Origin: an uncultured Desulfovibrionaceae bacterium
GTDB taxonomy: Bacteria; Desulfobacterota; Desulfovibrionia; Desulfovibrionales; Desulfovibrionaceae
Assembly: GCA_947178315.1 (NCBI GenBank)
Contig: CAMWXW010000050.1
Coordinates: 1 to 5,217 of the forward strand
Length of the DNA stretch: 5,217 nucleotides
Direction of reading: 5' to 3'
Below the pieces are notes generated by a model. The model ran no database searches. It saw only the letters and a program-made list of their open reading frames with translations, and was not told where the DNA came from. Of the stretch, positions 1 to 5,217 are shown in pieces. A program made the translations under genes and the position numbers. Position 1 is the stretch's first letter, and each line of letters begins with the position of its first letter.

Positions 1-14
1 ATATTATATACTGT

Positions 15-34
15 AAAAACTCTAGCAAGCTAGT
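15..34 (-). terminator. possible weak terminator after the mltA gene
   Basis: Read on the minus strand just after the mltA stop codon, the sequence forms a short stem CTAG-CTTG-CTAG (the loop can close further as a C-G pair around TT), followed two bases later by five T residues. This resembles a small rho-independent terminator. The stem is only 4-5 base pairs and half of them are A-T, so it would be weak; allowing a two-base bulge adds an outer ACT/AGT pairing. Its place directly behind a stop codon is the main argument for it. Confidence 0.3.
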
Positions 35-37
35 ACA

Positions 38-1360
38 TTATAAAATATTTCTTTCTTCTACAGGTTTTTTCATAAGTAACCAGAATGGATTTCTTCCCGC
101 AAGGAATCCTGCAACTTGTGTTGCCACATCACCTGGACCACAAAAGAGATCAATTCTATTCCCACGTATAGCACCACCTGTATCTTGCGCAAATACCAAA
201 CCACTAATAGAACGAGTTTGTTTTGCGTATTGTGGGAGATCTTGAATAGAGTCTAAAAGAGCTACATCTATTACTCCAATACCTCCATAAGGGATAACTT
301 TACTATCTACAGCTATACTTTGCCACGGTGTTAGCTTTTGTCCTATACTTCCAAAAAGACCATCTTGTGCTTCTCGAAAGAAAACATAACTCGGATTTGT
401 ATTAAGAAGCTCTTCTATTTTATCTGGATTTTGTCTAAAGAATTCACGAATCGTGAACATATTTATTTCACCGGCTTGTAGATGTCCTTTTTTCTGCATA
501 ACAGAACCTAAAGAAACATATTCTCTTCCTGTTTGTGAGGCATATAACAGATATGCTTTACTTCCATCGGTATATCGGACTTGACCAGAACCTTGAATCT
601 GCATAAAAAAGATATCTACAAGACTATCTCCATACGCTATTTCAAGACCTCTATTTTTAAGCATGTTATCTGAATCTATTTCTTTACGGGTATAGTATGG
701 AACGGGAGTATCATTTTCTATTCGATATATAATACGCTTACCTTGTAAAGAAGGGTGAAATTGTCCTAATTGAAGAACTCGCATATCTGCTGGCGTACTA
801 TAAATAGGATACTTATATTTTTCTGTCTTTTTTCTGCTTGCATTTATAATAGGTTCATAGTATCCTGTAAAAAGAATGGTTGGAATTGGTTTATACCAAT
901 CAAAGCGTTCCACCAATAATGTTGGATTTGTATCAAGCAACGGCAATATCTGTTGTAACTCCTCTGCTGTTGCTAGAAGCTCTCCGTATGTTATTTTTAG
1001 GTTGGCAACGTTAATACCTATGTCGGTTGATTTTTTGCGTTTGAGGTAATTGATACTACGCTCCAAAGGAACTGAATAATCAGTAAATGAGTGTATACCT
1101 TGTGTTTTTGGAGATAGCATAGAACTTGCATGTCTTGCCTCATCAACTGATGCAAGTACATAATATAAAGCATCTTTTTTTTGTGTCTGTGTTGGGCTTT
1201 GTGACTCTACTTCTACTGTTGGAGATACTGGTTGCTCTATTGAAGAATCAGATGAACAAGAAATAAATGCATAACAAATATATAGTATAAGTGCTATATG
1301 TAGTATTATATAGTATGCCTTTGTTCGTATTGTTGTAGTGTAAAAGCGAGTTTGTTTCAT
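38..1360 (-). CDS. mltA: MltA-family membrane-bound lytic murein transglycosylase, lipoprotein
   Basis: MltA enzymes cleave the MurNAc-GlcNAc bond of peptidoglycan without water, leaving 1,6-anhydro-muropeptides; they sit as lipoproteins facing the periplasm, usually in the outer membrane. The 440-residue product starts with a basic n-region, a hydrophobic stretch (about 15-34) and a lipobox-like FISC with Cys35; Ser36 rather than Asp at +2 fits outer-membrane sorting. Residues 36-62 are a Ser/Thr/Pro/Gln-rich linker. The MltA barrel domain follows, with TGYYEP (165-170), MQIQGSGQV (253-261) and NPSYVFFRE (322-330). The C-terminal 3D domain has its three aspartates: AVDSKVIPYG (Asp352), DTGGAIRG (Asp393) and IDLF (Asp404); the last appears to match the catalytic Asp of E. 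coli MltA. It is longer than E. coli MltA (365) mainly at the N-terminus. No other start codon lies before the signal peptide, so ATG at 1360 is forced. The best ribosome site, AGAGG (1374-1378), is 13 bases away, which is long. Confidence 0.93.
   Translation of the reverse strand: MKQTRFYTTTIRTKAYYIILHIALILYICYAFISCSSDSSIEQPVSPTVEVESQSPTQTQKKDALYYVLASVDEARHASSMLSPKTQGIHSFTDYSVPLERSINYLKRKKSTDIGINVANLKITYGELLATAEELQQILPLLDTNPTLLVERFDWYKPIPTILFTGYYEPIINASRKKTEKYKYPIYSTPADMRVLQLGQFHPSLQGKRIIYRIENDTPVPYYTRKEIDSDNMLKNRGLEIAYGDSLVDIFFMQIQGSGQVRYTDGSKAYLLYASQTGREYVSLGSVMQKKGHLQAGEINMFTIREFFRQNPDKIEELLNTNPSYVFFREAQDGLFGSIGQKLTPWQSIAVDSKVIPYGGIGVIDVALLDSIQDLPQYAKQTRSISGLVFAQDTGGAIRGNRIDLFCGPGDVATQVAGFLAGRNPFWLLMKKPVEERNIL
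1175..1182 (-). repeat. A8 homopolymer within mltA
   Basis: The coding strand of mltA carries eight consecutive A residues covering codons 60-62 (Gln-Lys-Lys), at the end of the low-complexity linker between the lipobox and the MltA domain. A one-base slip here would remove the whole catalytic part of the protein. In such AT-rich DNA a run of this length may also be chance; a run of eight T also occurs at 1799-1806, outside genes. Confidence 0.85.
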
Positions 1361-1361
1361 G
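1358..1361. other. shared CATG: overlapping divergent start codons
   Basis: The palindrome CATG contains the ATG of the minus-strand mltA gene (1360 down to 1358) and the ATG of the plus-strand thioesterase gene (1359 to 1361). Both starts are forced: the plus-strand frame has an in-frame TAA at 1341-1343 with no start codon between it and 1359, and its next Met (codon 23) would remove the active-site Asp; the mltA frame has no alternative ATG, GTG or TTG ahead of its lipobox. Each gene's ribosome-binding site and promoter must therefore lie in the coding sequence of the other. Confidence 0.85.
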
Positions 1362-1778
1362 AAAAATATTGAACCTCTTTCTTTTTGGTTTGCCCATCGT
1401 GTCTCATATAGAGAGACTGATACAATGGCTGTCGTATACTATGCAGAGTATTTGTACTTCTTTGAAAGAGCAAGAACAGAATATATACGAAATATCCTCT
1501 CTCTTTCCTATTATCAGCTTGAGCAACAAGGCTACTTTTTACCAGTAACACATGTAGACTGCACATATAAACATTCTATTCGTTATGATGAATATATACA
1601 AATAAAAACTTATATCTCACAATGTAAGCGAGCTTCTCTTATATTTAGCTATGAGATATACAATGAAGAGAAAAGTACTCTCTATGCACTTGGAACAACT
1701 ACTCTAGCCTGCATAGATCGCAATGGAAAACCTTGTAAGTTACCTGATATATTCACTACAAAATATAATGCATTATAA
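1359..1778 (+). CDS. ybgC: YbgC/4HBT-family acyl-CoA thioesterase
   Basis: This 139-residue protein is a single hot-dog-fold domain of the 4-hydroxybenzoyl-CoA thioesterase/YbgC family, cytoplasmic enzymes that hydrolyse acyl-CoA or acyl-ACP thioesters and usually work as tetramers. The family signature is clear near the N-terminus: RVSYRETD (14-21), with Asp21 as the expected catalytic residue, then VVYYAEYLYFFERARTEYIR (25-44). Length matches the family (about 130-140). The His commonly found in the VYHANY segment is Tyr28 here, and the Gly after the catalytic Asp is Ala24; the VYY form is known to me from other members, so this need not mean loss of activity. In E. coli ybgC sits with tol-pal; here it leads a run ending in Mla genes. 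Only a weak ribosome site (AGCGAG, 1345-1350, 8 bases upstream) is visible. The natural substrate cannot be told from sequence. Confidence 0.87.
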   Translation: MKNIEPLSFWFAHRVSYRETDTMAVVYYAEYLYFFERARTEYIRNILSLSYYQLEQQGYFLPVTHVDCTYKHSIRYDEYIQIKTYISQCKRASLIFSYEIYNEEKSTLYALGTTTLACIDRNGKPCKLPDIFTTKYNAL

Positions 1779-1802
1779 GAGAGTATATACAAAAGATATT
1801 TT

Positions 1803-1830
1803 TTTTCAATACTAAACCTATAAATATAGT
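1803..1830 (+). promoter_or_regulatory. possible sigma-70 promoter for the RNase J gene
   Basis: In the 77-base gap between the thioesterase and RNase J genes, TTTTCA (1803-1808) and TATAGT (1825-1830) are spaced 16 bases apart, resembling -35 and -10 boxes about 26 bases upstream of the start codon. A second -10-like TATAAC follows at 1830-1835. The gap is very AT-rich and such matches arise easily, so this is only a candidate. I see no terminator hairpin in the gap, so read-through from the thioesterase gene is also likely. Confidence 0.3.
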
Positions 1831-1855
1831 ATAACATTATTTAGAAGAGGCATAT

Positions 1856-3508
1856 ATGCAAGAAAACAATTCATTTTTAAGTATTCTACCTTTGGGAGGT
1901 CTTGGAGAAATTGGACTCAACGCACAGTTATGGACAACACCAAAAGCTCTCATTATGGTAGACTGTGGTATGATGTTTCCAGAAGAAGAACATCTAGGAA
2001 TCGATGTAATAATTCCTACCTTTGAACATATTCTTGCCAATCAAGATAGATTCGCAGGACTCATTCTTACACATGGACATGAAGATCATATAGGTGCAAT
2101 TCCATACCTCATCTCCAAGATAAAGACATCGATTTATGGTTCAAAATACACATTGGGACTTGTAGAGGCAAAACTCAGTGAACGCAATTTACTCTCCCGT
2201 GCTAGACTTATACCGATTTCAGAAAAAACCAAGCTCTCAATAGGAGATATAAAGTTTCGCTTCTTTCCAATGACTCACTCTATTATAGGGTGCTATGCTC
2301 TTGCAGCAGAAACTCCAGTAGGAAAAGTACTTCACACAGGCGACTTCAAAATTGATAAAGGTACAGAAGATACAGTACTTGCTCCGATACGAGAATTTGC
2401 AGGTGATGAAGGTATTCAACTTCTCCTTTCTGATTCAACTAATATAGAAGCAGAAGGTCACTCTTCTTCCGAAGAAGATATATCTAAACCATTACAAGAT
2501 CTTTTTGAGACAACAAAAGGAAGAATTATTGTCACTCTCTTCTCAAGCCATGTTGAACGCATTCAAAAGATACTTGATTTTGCTGAAATCTATGGTCGTA
2601 CTGTTGTTGTCTGTGGAAGAAGCTTACATAATAATATTCAAATATCAAGTCAATTAGGATACCTCACGCTTCCTTCTAAAATTATCATGGATCCAAATGA
2701 AATCCCAAATCTCCCAGATGAAGAGCTTGTTATCCTTGCTACAGGTTCACAAGGTGAAACGTTCTCTGCTCTTTCTCGTATGATTATGGGTTCTCATAGA
2801 CAATTTGCAATACATAAAGGTGATACCGTCATTATGTCCTCTCGTTTTATTCCAGGAAATTTACGTGCTATTACACGTCTTATCGATGAACTCTATAAAC
2901 GAGGTGCTAGTGTCTTCCATGGAGGCTCACATAAAATACACGTCTCTGGTCATGGATATAAAGAAGAATTACGAGCTATGCTTCTTGCAGCAAAGCCAAA
3001 GTATTTTATGCCAATACATGGTGAATATAGACATCTTTGCATGCATGCAGAACTTGGTAAAGAGTGTGGCGTACACCCTAATAATACCATTGTCATAGAG
3101 AATGGAACTCCTCTTATCTTATATCAAGATGGCTTTGAGCTAGGGGAAAAAGTAAATGTAGAGCCTGTTCTTGTTGATGGAAAAGGTGTAGGAGATATTG
3201 GTCCTATTGTTCTTAAAGAGAGAAAAATACTTGGTGAAGAGGGTGTTGTTATCATCAATATAGTTCTCAATTCGCATACATGGGATATCATTGGAGGTCC
3301 ATATATCATTACTCGAGGCTTTGTCTTTGAACAGAGTTACAGAAATATGCTTAATGATTCTAAAAATATTGTATATGAAGAGTTAGATGAACTTGAAAAA
3401 TATGATAGAGAACTCTTTAAGGATAAATTGCGTTCAGGTTATAGAAGATTTTTCAAAGCTATTCTTCAAAGAGATCCTATAATCATTCCAATTCTTAACT
3501 TTGTATAG
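1856..3508 (+). CDS. rnj: ribonuclease J (metallo-beta-lactamase/beta-CASP RNase)
   Basis: RNase J is a zinc-dependent cytoplasmic nuclease with endonuclease and 5'-to-3' exonuclease activity, acting in mRNA decay and RNA maturation. The 550 residues match the usual length (B. subtilis RNase J1 is 555). The metallo-beta-lactamase part shows GGLGEIGLN (14-22), VDCGMMFP (35-42), the metal-binding HGHEDH (73-78), His141 and GDFKID with Asp163. The beta-CASP part holds SDSTN (192-196), FSSHVERI (229-236), GRSLHNN (254-260), TGSQGE (296-301), SRFIPGN (329-335) and VSGHGYKEEL (363-372), and the final metal ligand lies in PIHGEYRHL (386-394, His388). About 150 residues of C-terminal domain follow. 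All expected ligands are present, so it should be active. The ATG has a good ribosome site, GAAGAGG (1844-1850), 5 bases upstream. The stop lies 13 bases before the probable mlaE start, suggesting one transcript. Confidence 0.96.
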   Translation: MQENNSFLSILPLGGLGEIGLNAQLWTTPKALIMVDCGMMFPEEEHLGIDVIIPTFEHILANQDRFAGLILTHGHEDHIGAIPYLISKIKTSIYGSKYTLGLVEAKLSERNLLSRARLIPISEKTKLSIGDIKFRFFPMTHSIIGCYALAAETPVGKVLHTGDFKIDKGTEDTVLAPIREFAGDEGIQLLLSDSTNIEAEGHSSSEEDISKPLQDLFETTKGRIIVTLFSSHVERIQKILDFAEIYGRTVVVCGRSLHNNIQISSQLGYLTLPSKIIMDPNEIPNLPDEELVILATGSQGETFSALSRMIMGSHRQFAIHKGDTVIMSSRFIPGNLRAITRLIDELYKRGASVFHGGSHKIHVSGHGYKEELRAMLLAAKPKYFMPIHGEYRHLCMHAELGKECGVHPNNTIVIENGTPLILYQDGFELGEKVNVEPVLVDGKGVGDIGPIVLKERKILGEEGVVIINIVLNSHTWDIIGGPYIITRGFVFEQSYRNMLNDSKNIVYEELDELEKYDRELFKDKLRSGYRRFFKAILQRDPIIIPILNFV

Positions 3509-3521
3509 TATACTGGTATGT

Positions 3522-4310
3522 ATGATACACTTTATTGCTACAATAGGAGCAGTAACACTACGATTATGTGAGATATTGGGTTCGATTTTTCTTTTCACTT
3601 CTCAATCTTTGATTTTAAGAAATCGAATCCGATATGGTTTTCATAGAGTTATTCTCTCAATCTATACTATTGGGACAACTTCGTTTCTGTTTATAGCTTC
3701 TATTGCTCTTTTTACTGGACTTATTTTAGCTCTTCAAGGATATCATACACTTACACGTTTTGGTGCTCATTCTCTTCTTGGAAATGCTATTGCTATCACC
3801 TTAGTTCAAGAGTTAGCTCCTGTACTCACTGCTATTATGGTTATTGCTCGTGCTGGGTCTGCTACAACATCACACCTTGCAGTAATGAGAATCACTGAAC
3901 AGATACAAGCACTTCATGTACATAATATCTCTCCTCTTCTCTTTCTTGTTCGTCCGACTATTCTTGGATTTCTTATCTCTTTACCATTACTTACACTCTT
4001 TTTTATCGCAATCGCTCTGCTAGGAGCATATTACTTTGCTGTTGGCATACTCTATATACCAAGTGGAGTATATATCAATGGTCTTATACAAAGCACTTCT
4101 TTTTTAGATATCATATACTCTATGAGTAAAGCTTTTGTCTTTGCTATTCTCATTAGTTCAATTACGTGCTATATTGGTTATAATATACACCTTGTTATTA
4201 AAGAAAAGGGTGCGACTGCAATACGTATTGCTACAACAAAGAGTGTTGTTTTCGCTTGTATTACAGTATTAGTTGCTAACTATATACTCACAAGCATTCT
4301 CTTCACATAG
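3522..4310 (+). CDS. mlaE: MlaE-family phospholipid ABC transporter permease
   Basis: MlaE is the inner-membrane permease of the Mla (MCE) system, moving phospholipids between inner and outer membranes together with the ATPase MlaF and the MCE protein MlaD. From ATG 3522 the product has 262 residues (E. coli MlaE: 260). It has an N-terminal interfacial helix, then hydrophobic segments at about 43-73, 84-110, 137-177, 199-223 and 240-261. Family motifs are GLILALQGY (66-74), ELAPVLTAIMVIARAGSA (97-114), MRITEQIQAL (122-131) and the C-terminal ATTKSVVF. Differences from E. coli MlaE: Gln96 for Arg in LLREL, His118 for Glu in TAEIG, Asn253 for Asp in LDFVLT, and a degenerate Gly-rich segment before ATT. 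A TTG at 3501 would add seven residues and overlap rnj by 8 bases; it has no ribosome site, and the ATG start fits the family better. No strong ribosome site precedes the ATG either, consistent with coupling to rnj. Confidence 0.9.
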   Translation: MIHFIATIGAVTLRLCEILGSIFLFTSQSLILRNRIRYGFHRVILSIYTIGTTSFLFIASIALFTGLILALQGYHTLTRFGAHSLLGNAIAITLVQELAPVLTAIMVIARAGSATTSHLAVMRITEQIQALHVHNISPLLFLVRPTILGFLISLPLLTLFFIAIALLGAYYFAVGILYIPSGVYINGLIQSTSFLDIIYSMSKAFVFAILISSITCYIGYNIHLVIKEKGATAIRIATTKSVVFACITVLVANYILTSILFT

Positions 4311-4366
4311 AGAAAGATATATTATACTCTTCTGCCTCTCTCTATAATTTTATCTAGGAGAATATA

Positions 4367-5116
4367 ATGAATACACTACATAACAATGCAATATCGTTAC
4401 AAAATATAACTCTTGCATATCCAGATGGTACTATAGTATTACGCAATGCTTCAGCTAATATTCCTCCTTCCTCCATTACGTACATACTCGGTGCTTCAGG
4501 GAGTGGAAAATCAACTCTCATGCAAAGTCTCATAGGTCTTCTACCTCCAAGAGATGGAAACATATATATAGCATCTAATGATATCTATGAAATGCCTCCA
4601 GAACTGCTTTATGCTCTTGTTGGAGTAGTATTTCAAAATGGAGCGCTCTTAGAAGATCTCACTGTTGAAGAAAATATTAAACTTGTACTTCAACATAATA
4701 GAATAGTCCCTGACAATATGATAGATACTACGATTGATAGAGTCCTAGACTCCGTTAATCTTGTACATGCTAAACACAAATTTCCTTCTGAACTCTCTGG
4801 TGGTATGGAAAAACGTCCTGCCCTTGCTCGTACTCTTGTTCTCGATAGAGCAATACTCATCTGTGATGAACCAACATCTGGTCTCGATCCCATCGCAAGT
4901 ACACAGGTAGAATCATTGCTTTTTGAAATACACAAAAAAAGTAATCACATGACACTATGTATCATAAGTCATGATATCCGTAGTGCTATTGCTCATGCTA
5001 CTAATATCATCTTGATATATGACTCTCACCTCTACTCTTTCCCTACTGTAGAAGCATTTCTCAACACAGAGCATGAATATATACAATCTTTTATATCTGC
5101 AGGTACTGGAAACTAA
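4367..5116 (+). CDS. mlaF: MlaF-family ABC transporter ATP-binding protein
   Basis: This cytoplasmic ATPase should power the MlaE permease encoded just upstream. The 249-residue protein has all ABC motifs: Walker A GASGSGKST (42-50), Q-loop Gln90 within VVFQNGALLEDLTVEEN (87-103), a segment typical of MlaF/Mkl-type ATPases, signature LSGGMEKR (143-150), Walker B ILICDE (163-168) with the catalytic Glu168, D-loop SGLD (171-174) and switch His202 in ISHD. It should be active. Pro151 follows the signature where Ala or Val is usual. The C-terminus ends soon after the YIQSFISA segment, so the longer tail of E. coli MlaF (269 residues), which clasps the partner subunit, is largely missing. A strong ribosome site, TAGGAGA (4355-4361), lies about 6 bases before the ATG. 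The 56-base gap after mlaE has no convincing terminator, so the two genes are probably one operon. An MCE partner (mlaD) would be expected downstream but is not within the window. Confidence 0.94.
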   Translation: MNTLHNNAISLQNITLAYPDGTIVLRNASANIPPSSITYILGASGSGKSTLMQSLIGLLPPRDGNIYIASNDIYEMPPELLYALVGVVFQNGALLEDLTVEENIKLVLQHNRIVPDNMIDTTIDRVLDSVNLVHAKHKFPSELSGGMEKRPALARTLVLDRAILICDEPTSGLDPIASTQVESLLFEIHKKSNHMTLCIISHDIRSAIAHATNIILIYDSHLYSFPTVEAFLNTEHEYIQSFISAGTGN

Positions 5117-5154
5117 TATAGCTTTTCATTCTTTCCTATCCATTATAATTCATA

Positions 5155-5183
5155 TAGACAATGCTTATATAATGTGCTAGATA
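5155..5183 (+). promoter_or_regulatory. possible promoter pointing out of the window
   Basis: In the gene-free 101 bases after mlaF, TAGACA (5155-5160) and TAGATA (5178-5183) are spaced 17 bases apart and the -10 box is preceded by TGC, an extended -10 form. This would drive a gene starting beyond the window end and would argue that the Mla operon ends at mlaF. The surrounding DNA is so AT-rich that a chance match is quite possible. Confidence 0.3.
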
Positions 5184-5217
5184 TATTCAAATACTTTCGC
5201 TTATATAGGCTTAATAC

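Noticed and set aside
1357..1566. Minus-strand open frame inside the thioesterase gene
   Set aside because: It lies antisense to a well-supported gene, shows no recognisable domain and has no visible ribosome site; it is a shadow frame.
1779..1806. T8 run after the thioesterase gene, considered as a terminator
   Set aside because: No stable GC-containing hairpin precedes the T-run; only a 4-pair A-T stem can be drawn.
2805..3098. Plus-strand 97-codon open frame inside rnj
   Set aside because: It overlaps the conserved beta-CASP region of RNase J in another frame, and its translation resembles no known protein.
4307..4345. Inverted repeat ATAGAGA / TCTCTAT between mlaE and mlaF, considered as a terminator
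   Set aside because: The stem is only 7 AT-rich pairs around a 25-base loop and no T-run follows; it is unlikely to stop transcription.
5163..5207. Direct repeat GCTTATATA at 5163-5171 and 5199-5207
   Set aside because: Nine AT-rich bases repeated once in AT-rich DNA is not convincing as an operator or attachment site.
5174..5217. GTG-initiated frame open to the window end, considered as the start of mlaD
   Set aside because: Only 14 codons are visible, no ribosome site precedes it, and the residues do not resemble an MlaD N-terminus.
1..5217. Search for a novel defence, toxin-antitoxin, mobile or RNA-based system
   Set aside because: All supported genes belong to known housekeeping families, coding regions cover nearly the whole window, and no repeats, structured RNA candidates or foreign-looking base composition stand out.

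Overview
The window is AT-rich chromosomal DNA (roughly a third G+C by eye) carrying five protein-coding genes packed with little intergenic space. It looks like core genome: I see no insertion sequence, phage gene, tRNA, rRNA, CRISPR array or other mobile element. The gene set indicates a Gram-negative bacterium: an outer-membrane type lipoprotein murein hydrolase (MltA), two components of an Mla-type phospholipid ABC transporter, and RNase J, an RNase that is uncommon in classical Enterobacteria but frequent in Deltaproteobacteria/Desulfobacterota, Epsilonproteobacteria and some Alphaproteobacteria. The YbgC-like thioesterase carries a VYYAEY-type active-site segment that I associate with Desulfovibrio relatives. 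A low-GC, host-adapted member of the Desulfovibrionaceae (Lawsonia-like) is my best guess, but this is inference from memory and not proven by the window.

Layout. On the minus strand, positions 38-1360 encode an MltA-family lytic transglycosylase with a lipoprotein signal. Head-to-head with it, on the plus strand, comes a run of four genes: a 4-hydroxybenzoyl-CoA/acyl-CoA thioesterase of the YbgC family (1359-1778), RNase J (1856-3508), an MlaE-type permease (most likely 3522-4310) and an MlaF-type ATPase (4367-5116). The last 101 bases hold no gene I can support, only a possible promoter pointing out of the window.

How the genes fit together. Three of the four functions concern the cell envelope: peptidoglycan cleavage (MltA), phospholipid trafficking between the membranes (MlaE/MlaF) and a thioesterase whose relatives act on acyl thioesters and are linked to phospholipid metabolism or to the Tol-Pal envelope system. 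RNase J is the outsider; its stop codon lies just upstream of the mlaE start, so the two are probably co-transcribed and may be translationally coupled.

The most unusual thing seen directly is the junction at 1358-1361, where the start codons of the two divergent genes overlap inside a single CATG, with both starts forced by the reading frames. Secondary points are several charged-to-neutral changes in MlaE, an MlaF with a short C-terminal tail, and the absence of a visible mlaD directly downstream. I found no evidence of a previously undescribed multi-gene system; the window is mostly ordinary housekeeping DNA with an uncommon gene arrangement.
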